Under the pieces are notes generated by a model that did no database searches, had not been told where the DNA came from, and worked only from the letters and a program-made list of their open reading frames with translations. This document shows, piece by piece, positions 9,322 through 17,597 of a stretch of DNA of 64,000 nt. A program made the translations under genes and the position numbers. The DNA comes from Candidatus Flexicrinis proximus. Lineage in GTDB: Bacteria; Chloroflexota; Anaerolineae; Aggregatilineales; Phototrophicaceae. Location of the stretch: assembly GCA_016712885.1 (NCBI GenBank), contig JADJQF010000033.1:1-64000 (forward strand), written 5' to 3'. Position 1 is the stretch's first letter, and each line of letters starts with the position of its first letter.

Positions 9322-10280
9322 TGCGTCCCGCTGCCCCACGTGCAACCCTCAGTCAGGATGGCCGGCTGGTCGCCTATGTCTACGGGACACGCCTGCTCCT
9401 CATCGACGCGGCAACCGGTCAGAGCCGCAGCGAACAACTCCCCCATCAGGCCTCCCAACTGGCGTTTTCGCCCGATGCCCGCCTGATAACGGCCGCAAAC
9501 CATGAGACGCTGAGTCTGTTCCAGGTGGACGACGGGCTCACCCTGCTGGGTCAGGCCCGCTTGCCGGCGAAACCCTATCGCCTCATAACCAGCGCAGACG
9601 GGACCAGCCTCGCCAGCTTCGTTTATAACGACGAAGAAAGCGTTGTCGGGGTCTGGCAGGGGACAAATCTCGTCCCGCTGCTGGGAGCGAGCGGACATTC
9701 GCTGGGGGGTATCCTGCCCGATTCGGTCTGGCTGAATGTGCCGCACAGCCGATTCCTGATCTGGGGCCAGCAGGGACCGGGGGCCTTTGGCGGGACGGGC
9801 ACGCCGTATATCCGCCTGTTCGACTATGGCAGCGGACCCCTGCGCGAGGTCTGGGACGGCGGCTCTCTCGGTTTTGATCCCAATGGCTTCGTGATGCCGC
9901 TGACCGCGACCACCTTCGCGGCGTATGACCGCAGCCAGATGCGTATTTACGACACAGAAGCGCCCGAAAAAGCCGTGTCTACCTATCGCTTCGATGACAT
10001 GGAAAAGCTTGTTTGCTCGCCCGACGGCACGCGGATGGCCTGGCTGTGGAACACGGGCCGGACCGGCAGCATCACCTACCATCTGGCGTCACTGCGCCCC
10101 GGCGTGGACGCAAGCCCGACGGTACTCTCGTTCGACCACATGGGCGCGTTCGAGAAATTCGCCATTGCGGACAGCGGAGCAATCACGCTGGTTTACGGTA
10201 AAGAACCGAAATTCCTCCACATCTTCCAGTCAAGCGGCGGTCAGTTGGTTTCGACCGGTCAGATTGACGTGAAGGGCTAG
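9321..10280 (+). CDS. Beta-propeller (WD40-like) protein
   Basis: 319 residues without signal peptide. Repeated blade-like strands of the type LSQDGRLVAYVYGTRLLLID, LAFSPDARLITAANHETLSLF and LVCSPDGTRMAWLW indicate a beta-propeller of WD40/PD40 type, a protein-interaction scaffold. The start codon overlaps the stop of the upstream metalloprotease-like gene (TAATG), so the two are translationally coupled and probably act together, for example as effector and partner or immunity protein; that role is inferred from position only. The frame is intact. It is followed directly by an IS3 transposase tail, so its downstream context has been disrupted. Confidence 0.7.
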   Translation: MRPAAPRATLSQDGRLVAYVYGTRLLLIDAATGQSRSEQLPHQASQLAFSPDARLITAANHETLSLFQVDDGLTLLGQARLPAKPYRLITSADGTSLASFVYNDEESVVGVWQGTNLVPLLGASGHSLGGILPDSVWLNVPHSRFLIWGQQGPGAFGGTGTPYIRLFDYGSGPLREVWDGGSLGFDPNGFVMPLTATTFAAYDRSQMRIYDTEAPEKAVSTYRFDDMEKLVCSPDGTRMAWLWNTGRTGSITYHLASLRPGVDASPTVLSFDHMGAFEKFAIADSGAITLVYGKEPKFLHIFQSSGGQLVSTGQIDVKG

Positions 10281-10302
10281 CGATTTGCTGCCCGCTCCGG
10301 CA

Positions 10303-10398
10303 CGACGGGCATTATTCGACTATATCGAGGTGTTTTACAACCGGCAGCGGCTGCACTCGGGTCTCGAGTATGTCAGTCCCGCTCGCCACGCCGCTTGA
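10303..10398 (+). mobile_element. IS3-family transposase C-terminal remnant
   Basis: An in-frame stretch reading ALFDYIEVFYNRQRLHSGL followed by EYVSPA and a stop at 10396-10398 matches the conserved C-terminal end of IS3-family OrfB integrases (DDE domain tail, N-x-x-R-x-H-S-x-L-x-Y-x-S-P). Everything upstream of about 10303 is missing. It marks an old insertion/deletion scar at the left edge of an AT-rich region. Confidence 0.8.
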
Positions 10399-10442
10399 GT
10401 CACTGTTACTCTATTTATTCGGGGCTAGACCAGTATCTTCCG

Positions 10443-12380
10443 ATGATCACGAAAAGTTCAGTCTCTATTTTCGGTAATTCTAACTCGACCTCGATAAAAT
10501 GGTCGCGTACGTCGAATATTCTTGCGACTGTCGGCGATTATGGAGCAATCACTTTTCTCACCGATAAATTAAAGTTCATTGACTGTGTTGGATCGGCCCG
10601 CCAACGTGTCTATGCTTTTGATTGGCATCCAGAGAGGTCAACTATCGCAGCTAGCTCCCAAGTGATATTAGATCCTCCAGAGCTATTGAGTAATATTCAT
10701 TTGTATGATCTAAGTGCCATTGCAAGGCAAAACACAAAGATCCATCATGTAGTTGGTGCTTATCCCCACATTGTCTCTTTTAGTCCTGACGGTTCATTTG
10801 TCGCTTACTGTACATCAAATAGTAGTTTATATTTACGTCCTTTAAATCGTCTTGGAGAAGTCACCGTATTTATAATGCAGCGACTGCCAATTGTCGCCTT
10901 ATTTTGGTCGCGTGATACACACTATATTGGAGCTTTGGATGAAAATGGAGGTTTCTGCTTTTGGTCCGTTCTCGACGGTCGGCAAATAAAGGAATTGAAG
11001 GCACTTGCGACCGCAAACCCAACCCGCAATGTATTCAATCCCGTCAAAAATCTCATCTTGGAGCAAGATCCCGATAAAGATCTAGTTATCTCGGATGTTG
11101 ATCGAGAACAGATTGAGCAGACAATTTCCTGCCCAGATTTGATCGAAGTTGCTTGGAGTGACGATGGGATAAACGTTTACGGACTCGACATTGCTCAGCG
11201 ATTGTTTGTTTGGCGACTTGGTGATGAGGAGCTTATACAATCAACACAACATATAGAAAATTTACAGATAAAGACTTTCGAACAACGCCCGAAAAGCAGT
11301 GACCTCGTTCTTTGGACAACCGATAGGAAACTTGTTTTATGGAACTTCATGACATCAGATTTTATACTTCTGTCCGACGATGTTGATCTGGATCGCAACG
11401 GTCTGACATGGAATGTTGATGGAACCCGTTTAGCGTGTTTAGAGACAAATGGCATCATCAGTATTTTTTATGAAGAACACAACATGTGGGTTCGTCTTAG
11501 TCAGGGGCACGGGTATCCGCAAGTTGGGCTTGAAGCAATTGCCTGGAATAGTTCTTCAGATGGGGTCTTTCAGGCATATGAGACTGGCCAGATAACATTT
11601 ACAAGTATCCTTCGGGAAAATGAAGATACAAGTATCATTGCCCAAGTTGAACCGATTCCCAATATATTGAGTGCTGATCATAGTAATCAGTTGGCTGTAT
11701 GCACAGAAAGAGGGATCCTTTCGATAATTGTCCACGGACATTCAGCCCGATGGATAACCGATTCCGTTGCATATTTGCATTGGCACCCGACGAAAAGTGA
11801 CATTCTTTTAGGAACATACAGTGATCCATATTCAGCGTTTTTGGTAAACATAGGAAAAACAAGCCTTGAAAGGATCGAAACTGAGGGGAAGCTTGGTGTA
11901 TGGTCTCCAAGCGGAAAACTCTTGGTCAGTATTCTATATAGTTTTACTGAACCGCCTCAGCTTGTGGTCAACATGAATCCGCTCTCGAATAAGAGAGTCA
12001 TTTCTCGGCATATTATCTATATCGAAGAAAGGAGACTACTCCCGATTTCTGCTATCGCGGTATCTTCCGATGATCAATTTGTATGCATAGGGACGAACTT
12101 AGGAGAGATATTCGTAATAGCATTGAAAGATGGCAGTTTAGTGAGTAGTGATAAATACCATCAATCACGGATAAGCGGATTAGCATGGCATCCGGCGTCA
12201 AACTTAATTGCAAGCGGATGTCATGACGGATTACTCGTTATAAACAATCCAACAACTTCAGAACGACAGAATAGTCATCAGCTACCTTCTTTGATTACAG
12301 ACATTAAATGGTCCTCCGATGGAAACATGGTTGCTGCATCATGCTTCTCAGGAATGATTTTTGTCCGGTCGGTATTTTAA
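10443..12380 (+). CDS. Large WD40-type beta-propeller protein, AT-rich, probably acquired
   Basis: About 645 residues from the ATG at 10443 (ITKSSVSIFGNSN); a TTG at 10395 would lengthen it into the IS3 remnant and is less likely. Many WD-like blades are visible, such as IVSFSPDGSFVAYCTSNSSL, LIEVAWSDDGINVYGL, ISGLAWHPASNLIASG and ITDIKWSSDGNMVAASC, enough for two propellers. There is no signal peptide or membrane segment. Base composition is much richer in A and T than all neighbours, and codon use differs (many TTA, ATA, AAT codons), which points to recent transfer. It is bracketed by an IS3 remnant on the left and an IS256 remnant on the right. Function unknown; probably a binding scaffold. 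Confidence 0.75.
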   Translation: MITKSSVSIFGNSNSTSIKWSRTSNILATVGDYGAITFLTDKLKFIDCVGSARQRVYAFDWHPERSTIAASSQVILDPPELLSNIHLYDLSAIARQNTKIHHVVGAYPHIVSFSPDGSFVAYCTSNSSLYLRPLNRLGEVTVFIMQRLPIVALFWSRDTHYIGALDENGGFCFWSVLDGRQIKELKALATANPTRNVFNPVKNLILEQDPDKDLVISDVDREQIEQTISCPDLIEVAWSDDGINVYGLDIAQRLFVWRLGDEELIQSTQHIENLQIKTFEQRPKSSDLVLWTTDRKLVLWNFMTSDFILLSDDVDLDRNGLTWNVDGTRLACLETNGIISIFYEEHNMWVRLSQGHGYPQVGLEAIAWNSSSDGVFQAYETGQITFTSILRENEDTSIIAQVEPIPNILSADHSNQLAVCTERGILSIIVHGHSARWITDSVAYLHWHPTKSDILLGTYSDPYSAFLVNIGKTSLERIETEGKLGVWSPSGKLLVSILYSFTEPPQLVVNMNPLSNKRVISRHIIYIEERRLLPISAIAVSSDDQFVCIGTNLGEIFVIALKDGSLVSSDKYHQSRISGLAWHPASNLIASGCHDGLLVINNPTTSERQNSHQLPSLITDIKWSSDGNMVAASCFSGMIFVRSVF

Positions 12381-12457
12381 CTAATCATGCCGTAATGCTA
12401 ATGTTGCCGGTGTATACCGGCTACGGTAGAGTCGCCATCACAATAACTCGGAGATAA

Positions 12458-12497
12458 AAATTACGGTCAAAATCTCCGTTTTCGATAACCGTAATTT
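12458..12497. terminator. Possible terminator or stem-loop after the AT-rich gene
   Basis: Inverted arms AAATTACGGT (12458-12467) and ACCGTAATTT (12488-12497) are separated by 20 nt. It lies 78 bp past the stop at 12380. There is no long T run, so the terminator function is uncertain. Confidence 0.4.
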
Positions 12498-12616
12498 GTT
12501 CGCTTGTACCGGTGAAATCGCGCTGACCTGCCCCCCGAATGTTGGCTCTTGCTCACTTTGTGTGCAAGATGATCGAAGTGAGCTATCGTGAAGCCAAAAC
12601 ACGATGGTCGGAATTC

Positions 12617-12688
12617 GGGTCTATAGCATAAGTGATGCTGTTGGTGAACTCACTGAGCAAGGCTGGCGGGTCTATAACATAAGTGGTG
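12617..12688. repeat. Duplicated IS-end-like sequence
   Basis: Two near-identical 20-21 bp copies of GGGTCTATARCATAAGTG followed by RTG (12617-12637 and 12668-12688) lie 51 bp apart in direct orientation, upstream of the truncated IS256-type transposase start at 12737. Position and sequence suggest that they are copies of the element's terminal repeat, left by nested or repeated insertion. No matching right end is visible downstream. Confidence 0.45.
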
Positions 12689-12736
12689 TAAATGGCGTGT
12701 CGAGTGAAGAATAGAGCATGAAGAAAGGACACGACC

Positions 12737-12995
12737 ATGCAGGAAAAAAGCCAGACGCCAGAATCGGCGCTGCCGCACATGCCGGACGCGGAGACCATAC
12801 GCCAGGAGCTTGGGAAAGCCAGGAGCATCAACGACCTGACAGGCAAGGATGGGGTGTTTGCACGGCTGTTCGGACAGACTCTGACGGCTATGCTCGAAGG
12901 CGAACTGAGCGGACACCTGGGCTATGAACGGTACGAGCCGAAGGGACGCAACAGCGGCAACTCGCGCAATGGCAAGCGCAGCCGGACGGTGTGCC
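12737..12995 (+). pseudogene. IS256-family transposase, N-terminal fragment
   Basis: The ATG at 12737 opens a reading of about 85 residues with NDLTGKDGVFARLFGQTLTA, MLEGELSGHLGYERYE and NSRNGKRSRTV. This is the characteristic N-terminal region of mutator-type (IS256) transposases. The match ends around 12990-13000. The DDE catalytic core (normally to about residue 400) is absent, so the element is dead. The frame runs on to 13051 with unrelated sequence. The break point abuts the upstream region of the next gene, whose original promoter may have been replaced. Confidence 0.85.
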
Positions 12996-13057
12996 AGGTG
13001 CGCGCGGACGTGTTACAATGCACAATACCCGCGCGGCGTACCCACTTGTGAGCAAAG

Positions 13058-14164
13058 ATGGCTGACGACGATCTGTATGACGACGATAGTTCCGGCGACT
13101 TCGACCCGTTTTCGGGGATGGACAGCGCCGATGAAAAGCCGTCGCGGAGAAGCGATGGCGGCAGCAGCGACGGCAAACGGACCCTGGCTGACTTCGGCGC
13201 CGAGGTCGACCGCCGGATCGCCGTACTGCGCTCGCTGAAGCAGAAGCCGCGAGTCCGGGTCGAAGCGGCCACATGGCTGGGCGAAAGCGGCGATATCCGC
13301 GCGATCAAGGCGCTGGTGCAGGTCTATACCAGCCGCAAAACCGGCCGGGCCGTCCGCGGCGCTGCTAAGCAGGCGCTGCAAAAATTTAAGGCGCTCGACG
13401 CCGCGATCGACCGCATGGAAGGCGAAGAGGTCGAGGCCGCGCTGGGACGCGAGGAAAACGCTTGGATTGTCGAACTGCTGCAGGATCTGGCCTATAACGA
13501 GCGTGCGCCGCGCCGCCAGCGCGGCCGTACCATCCTGCTCATGAACGCGGTGCTGGCGATTCTGCTCTCGATTTTGATCGTGATTTATCAGGCCGCGCCG
13601 GCAAACGCTGTTTCGATCTCCGACATCATCAAAAACCTGGGGATCGGCGCGACCAGCGTGCCGCTGCCGACCGCGACACCGCGCGTCGACGCGCAGGGTA
13701 CCCCGCTGCCGACGTTTACCCCGCCCCCGACCGCGACACCGACCCCCGAACCGACCGCGACACTGGTCACGCAGGATAACGTGCGCACACAGCTGCGCGA
13801 GATGTATGCCGTGATGGGCGAAATCGATACGCAGCGCGGCGTCCTCGACCAGCTCGACATCAACTGGGCGTCCATCCAGACCGACCCGGCATCAGGTCCG
13901 CGGCTGTGTATCAACGTCCCGCCGGATGTCCCGCCGGATGTCGTGCTGCCGCCGGGGTTCTACGAAACCGAGCCGTCGCTGGCACAGGCGAGCGACTGGA
14001 TCAATACCGGCCTGGCGACCCTGCGGTTGGGTTGGACCTACTGGCGGGAAGGCTGCGCTGCCGGTAACCTGACCAGCCGGCTGTCTAATGGCCAGCAGAG
14101 CGTCCTCGTGGCGCGCGATGCCTTTACGCAGGCGCGCAATTTCCTGGACTTGATCCCGCAGTAG
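13058..14164 (+). CDS. Membrane protein with HEAT-like N-terminal domain and Pro/Thr linker
   Basis: 368 residues. An acidic, low-complexity head (residues 1-40) is followed by a helical domain (about 45-130) resembling HEAT/armadillo repeats (VEAATWLGESGDIRAIKALV). A single transmembrane helix lies near 162-182 (TILLMNAVLAILLSILIVIY), then a PTATP-rich linker (about 200-235) and a C-terminal domain with alpha-helical segments and two cysteines. Orientation is probably cytoplasmic N-terminus and external C-terminus. No known enzyme motif is visible. The -10-like TACAAT at 13014-13019 lies in sequence near the IS256 junction, so the present promoter may be partly IS-derived. A terminator follows. 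Confidence 0.6.
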   Translation: MADDDLYDDDSSGDFDPFSGMDSADEKPSRRSDGGSSDGKRTLADFGAEVDRRIAVLRSLKQKPRVRVEAATWLGESGDIRAIKALVQVYTSRKTGRAVRGAAKQALQKFKALDAAIDRMEGEEVEAALGREENAWIVELLQDLAYNERAPRRQRGRTILLMNAVLAILLSILIVIYQAAPANAVSISDIIKNLGIGATSVPLPTATPRVDAQGTPLPTFTPPPTATPTPEPTATLVTQDNVRTQLREMYAVMGEIDTQRGVLDQLDINWASIQTDPASGPRLCINVPPDVPPDVVLPPGFYETEPSLAQASDWINTGLATLRLGWTYWREGCAAGNLTSRLSNGQQSVLVARDAFTQARNFLDLIPQ

Positions 14165-14195
14165 GCGGCACGGCTGCAAGCATTTTGACCTAGAC

Positions 14196-14221
14196 AAGGA
14201 CGCGCCGCGGCGCGTCCTTTT
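14196..14221 (+). terminator. Intrinsic terminator
   Basis: An AAGGACGCGC / GCGCGTCCTT stem with a CGCG loop, ending in TTTT, 32 bp after the stop at 14164. Classic rho-independent form. Confidence 0.85.
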
Positions 14222-14252
14222 AGTACCAGGCTAAAGGTTGTTGTGGACTTAG

Positions 14253-14310
14253 TTTGTGGAGGCGCTGTCTCCACACCTCCGCGAGGGACTTGCGCCCCTC
14301 GACCTCTCAT
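14253..14310 (-). repeat. Multi-hairpin intergenic element, copy 1 (partial, reverse)
   Basis: Hairpin D (TGTGGAG / CTCCACA, 14255-14275) and hairpin C (CGAGGGacttgcgCCCCTCG, 14282-14301) are followed by the linker GACCTCTCAT, where the copy ends. The order D-C shows reverse orientation relative to copies 2-4. It lies between the HEAT-like membrane gene and the MFS gene. Confidence 0.8.
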
Positions 14311-14487
14311 CTTCGAATGGCGCGATCCGGGCATTAAGCAGCGAACATCGATTAGTCCGAACCGTCCGTTCCGTATATGTCCATAACGCCGGACATCCGA
14401 AGTAGAATGGTGGGGGTGGAGAGCGGTACTCCACATGCCCGTGTTTGGAACGCCGCCTCAACCCCAACCGTATTTTGGAGACATTCT

Positions 14488-15807
14488 ATGGGTGTGATCG
14501 CCTGGGCGCAGGAACGCCTGCCCCGCCAGCGCGTATTTTGGGCCGTGAGCGTCGGCCATTTTATCAACGACACCTTCATGAGCATGGGGCCGGTCGTGCT
14601 GGTCTTCCTCAGCGCCGCGATCCTGCCGATGAACCTCGCCCAGATCGGCGTGGCGGTCTCCGCGCGGCAGATTTCCGGCGCGCTCAGCCAGCCGTTTTTC
14701 GGCATCATGGGCGACCGCACGGGCGGACGCTGGCTCGGCGCGGGCGGTGTCACCTGGGTGATCGTCATGCAGACGCTGTCGGTGCTGATGGCGTTCACGG
14801 GGCAGGTCTGGCTGGTGCTGATCCCGTTCGTGCTGGCCGGGCTGGGCAGCGGAGCCTTCCACCCGGTCGGCGCCAGCCACGCCGCGGACGCCGATCCGGA
14901 TAATCAGGGGCGCAACACCTCGTATTTCTTCATGTTCGGCCAGTTGGGCCTGGGCCTGGGGCCGGCGCTTGGTGGTATCCTGCTGCAAAGTGCGAAGGCC
15001 GACCCCGATCCCTCCGCCGCGACCCTCATCCCTCTCTACCTGACCGCGCTGGTCGGCCTGCCGCTGCTGCCGTTCATGCTCGGCGGCATCCCGCGGCGGG
15101 CCGCGCACATGGCCGGCGATGCCGCCCGCAAGGCGATCCGGGCCGCCAACCGGCTGACCTGGCGCGACGCGGCCTTTCCGCTGTTCGTCGTGGCCTTATT
15201 TGTCTTCATCCGCAGCGTCGCACAGCAGGGATCGGCCAACTTCATCCCGGTGCTGCTTGAACAGCGTGGCTATGACCCGGCACAGTACGGCATCGTCACC
15301 GGACTGTACTGGATTTCGTCCGGTATTTTCGGCGTATTCTGGGGCATTTGGGCCGATAAATACGGGATGCGCCGCACCCTGCTGGCCGCGATGCTGGTCG
15401 GCGCGCCGACCGTGATCCTGCTGCCGCTGACCCAATCGCTGCTCGGGACGGCGGTCGTCGCGACGCTGTCCGGCGCGCTGTACAGCGGCACCCACCCCTT
15501 GTTAGTGGTGTTCCTGCAGCGCCTGATGCCGGCCGGCAAAGGGCTGGCGACCGGACTGGGGCTGGGCGGGATTTTCGTCGCCGGGGCGCTCGGCTCGGCC
15601 TTCTACGGGCTGCTGGCAGATGGGCCTGCCGCGCTATCGTCCGACCCGGTGGCTGCGGCTGCATCGACCGGCTTCGGCCTCGACGCGACCTTCGTCCTGA
15701 TCGGCGTGATCGGGCTGGCCTCGACCCTGCTGCTGTTCGCCGTGCCGGCGTGGGCCTACGACCGCAAGCCCAGCAAGGCACTGCCGACTATGGAAACCGC
15801 TAATTAA
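14488..15807 (+). CDS. MFS transporter, fosmidomycin-resistance-like
   Basis: 439 residues with about 12 predicted transmembrane helices. The N-terminal sequence GHFINDTFMSMGPVVLVFLS resembles the Fsr/fosmidomycin-resistance branch of the major facilitator superfamily (start of TM1 with HFxND). Also seen are GIMGDRTGGRWLG (loop 2-3, the MFS D-R-x-G-R-type motif) and GAFHPVGASHA in TM4. Start chosen at ATG 14488 with GGAG 8 bp upstream; the frame is open further upstream, but that sequence crosses repeat-flanking DNA and has no ribosome site. The probable role is drug or small-metabolite efflux at the cytoplasmic membrane; substrate unknown. Confidence 0.85.
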   Translation: MGVIAWAQERLPRQRVFWAVSVGHFINDTFMSMGPVVLVFLSAAILPMNLAQIGVAVSARQISGALSQPFFGIMGDRTGGRWLGAGGVTWVIVMQTLSVLMAFTGQVWLVLIPFVLAGLGSGAFHPVGASHAADADPDNQGRNTSYFFMFGQLGLGLGPALGGILLQSAKADPDPSAATLIPLYLTALVGLPLLPFMLGGIPRRAAHMAGDAARKAIRAANRLTWRDAAFPLFVVALFVFIRSVAQQGSANFIPVLLEQRGYDPAQYGIVTGLYWISSGIFGVFWGIWADKYGMRRTLLAAMLVGAPTVILLPLTQSLLGTAVVATLSGALYSGTHPLLVVFLQRLMPAGKGLATGLGLGGIFVAGALGSAFYGLLADGPAALSSDPVAAAASTGFGLDATFVLIGVIGLASTLLLFAVPAWAYDRKPSKALPTMETAN

Positions 15808-15826
15808 CGTCAATTATGGATAATTT

Positions 15827-15968
15827 GGGGTTTCACCCGAAACTCCAGCAGGGATTTGCATCCCTGCACCCTTCATTTGCCTTTGGCTTCGCTGGCGAAG
15901 CCAAAGGCCATAAGGGAGTCCAGAGGGGCAATGCCCCTTTGGCGGAGGAGTGGAGACAGCGCCTCCAC
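15827..15968 (+). repeat. Multi-hairpin intergenic element, copy 2
   Basis: A full copy. Hairpin E is GGGGTTTCACCC with an AAACTCC flank, at about 15827-15846. Hairpin A is GCAGGGATTTGCATCCCTGC, 15848-15867. Hairpin B is GCCTTTGGCTTCGC / GCGAAGCCAAAGGC, 15879-15908, a perfect 14-bp stem. Hairpin C is CCAGAGGGGC / GCCCCTTTGG, 15920-15942. Hairpin D spans 15950-15968. It fills the convergent gap between the MFS gene and the next gene. Confidence 0.88.
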
Positions 15969-15976
15969 AGCACGCC

Positions 15977-16489
15977 CTAGGTCGCCAGTATCTCTCTGAT
16001 TTTACTCGCCAGCGCTTCGAGGCGTTCGCGGTCGTGGGCGGGGGCGGCCGTCACCGGCACGACCCGGCCATCGCGCAGCACGAACACCAGCGCCAGCGCC
16101 TTGAGCGATTCTTCGCCAGTCAGGCGCACCGACCTGACGCCATAGTAGGGCAGGGTCTCGGTCGCCATCCTGAGGCCGCGCGGCGCGACGAGCAGGATGG
16201 CGCCGGCATCGCGGTCCAACGTGAGGGTCAGCGTCCGGCTGAGGAGCAGCCCGTACACACTGGCCGCGCCAAAGATCAGGATGATCGCGCCGAAGGCCGC
16301 CAGCGCCAGAAGCGCCGTGGGGTCGCGCAGTCGCTCCGGGGTAGCAGCGGCCGCGCCCTGCCACTGCACGGCCAGCGCCACCAGCGAGAACGCCGTCACG
16401 CCGATGCAGACGAGTGATGCCGCGCGCAGGCCGGTGCGGCGCTCCTCAAACACGGCACGGGTGGAGGTAAGTTCGATCATCGTCAACAT
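15977..16489 (-). CDS. Small membrane protein with two TM helices and PH-like tail
   Basis: 170 residues (ATG 16489; an inner ATG at 16480 is possible). Two hydrophobic segments near residues 25-43 and 60-85 are followed by a soluble C-terminal part (about 90-165) with strands TLTLTLDRDAGAILLV, TLPYYGVRSVRLTGEE and LALVFVLRDGRVVPV. This resembles the bacterial PH-like or DUF-type membrane proteins that have a TM hairpin plus a beta-sandwich. The exact family is not recognised. It ends 9 bp from repeat copy 2 and faces away from the lipoprotein gene at 16825, sharing the regulatory gap 16490-16824. Confidence 0.6.
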   Translation of the reverse strand: MLTMIELTSTRAVFEERRTGLRAASLVCIGVTAFSLVALAVQWQGAAAATPERLRDPTALLALAAFGAIILIFGAASVYGLLLSRTLTLTLDRDAGAILLVAPRGLRMATETLPYYGVRSVRLTGEESLKALALVFVLRDGRVVPVTAAPAHDRERLEALASKIREILAT

Positions 16490-16824
16490 GGATGAGAGTA
16501 TAAACGACGCGGGTGGCAGATGCGCGGACTTAACCTGTGAATTTTTTCACAGAAACGCGCTACACTAGAGTGTGAGATGCGACCCACCCGTAGACATCGC
16601 ATCGCGGGACGCCACATCCTGTCGAAGGGGATACCCTGTGCGGTATCTGTGTATCTGCGGCCTCTTTTCATCACACTCCTGCCCCTCACGTTCACCCATA
16701 CCGGACACGCGCAGGATGGGTACGCGCCTATCCCCCCTGGACGCTTTTCGCATAGTTAACGAAGCCGGGACAACGGTGTTTCAGCTTCGATTTATCGTAT
16801 TTCACCGAAAGGATACAGTGAATT
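16490..16824. promoter_or_regulatory. Divergent intergenic region with palindrome CTGTGAA-TTTT-TTCACAG
   Basis: No credible gene. At 16535-16552 there is a perfect 7-bp inverted repeat, CTGTGAA / TTCACAG, with a T4 centre. It resembles a regulator-binding operator more than a terminator, since it lies between two divergent start codons (16489 minus, 16825 plus). The regulator is unknown. Confidence 0.4.
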
Positions 16825-17424
16825 ATGCGTAAGCCAGGACTTCTACTGCTATCGATCCTGCTCGTGATCGGAGTCGCCGGCTGCGGCGGCACCCCGGCCA
16901 GCAGCACCTCGGCGCCCGCCGATACGCCCGTACCGGACGAGCCAGCCCTGCCCGCCCTCAGCCAGAGCGTCACCAGCAGCGACGGCGTGACAGTCAGCTA
17001 TCCCGACGGCTGGAAGGACCCGATCGCGACGGTTGGCGTTTTCCTGTTCAACAACGCAGACGGTGAAGCAACGCTGAACTTCCTGCGTTCACGGCCAGGA
17101 GGTCTGGCCTTCCAGATCAACTTGCAGCCGGGGACGACCGTTCCGACAGCGACCGAGCTGTTCGACTTCTCGTTCAATACGCTGGCCTCAGGGATAGGGA
17201 TCACCCTGGGCGAGAAACAGACTTTCACGCTGGGCGACGCCGAGATCATCAAGGCCACCGGCGCAAACACCGACGCGGCATCGCAGATTGGCATGTACGT
17301 CGCGTTGAAGCCGGTCAGCCAGGGTTATGTGACCTTTGCCGTCTTTCTGGCTCCGGATGAGATCGAGGCCCAGACGCCGCTGATCGAGGCGATCCTGGCC
17401 AGCGTCACCTATAGCGCGCCATAA
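16825..17424 (+). CDS. Lipoprotein, PsbP/DUF1795-like
   Basis: 199 residues. The type II signal peptide ends in the lipobox IGVAGC, giving a lipid-anchored Cys near residue 19. A short Ser/Thr/Pro linker is followed by a single beta-rich domain (about 50-199) starting VSYPDGWKDPIA, the usual opening of PsbP-like/DUF1795 domains, and containing FEF-type strands such as TLGDAEIIKATG. It would be anchored on the outer face of the membrane. No partner gene is evident in the immediate vicinity; the next gene is a VWA membrane protein in the same direction, 170 bp on. Confidence 0.75.
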   Translation: MRKPGLLLLSILLVIGVAGCGGTPASSTSAPADTPVPDEPALPALSQSVTSSDGVTVSYPDGWKDPIATVGVFLFNNADGEATLNFLRSRPGGLAFQINLQPGTTVPTATELFDFSFNTLASGIGITLGEKQTFTLGDAEIIKATGANTDAASQIGMYVALKPVSQGYVTFAVFLAPDEIEAQTPLIEAILASVTYSAP

Positions 17425-17597
17425 GTTAATGGAAGAAATCGAGGGCGGGGACAGGGATCAGTCGCCTGAAACGTGCCACGGCGTGTCCTCAAAAGGGCGC
17501 GCCCTGGCAGCTTTGCGCCATCATTGTCTTTCTGTGAGGATTATTGACCGCAGGCGATGGAGCGAGTAGGCTTGGGGCAGGTTAAGGACTCGATGCT

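Noticed and set aside
16572..16832. 86-codon frame upstream of the lipoprotein
   Set aside because: No ribosome site, composition like non-coding, and overlaps the lipoprotein start region.
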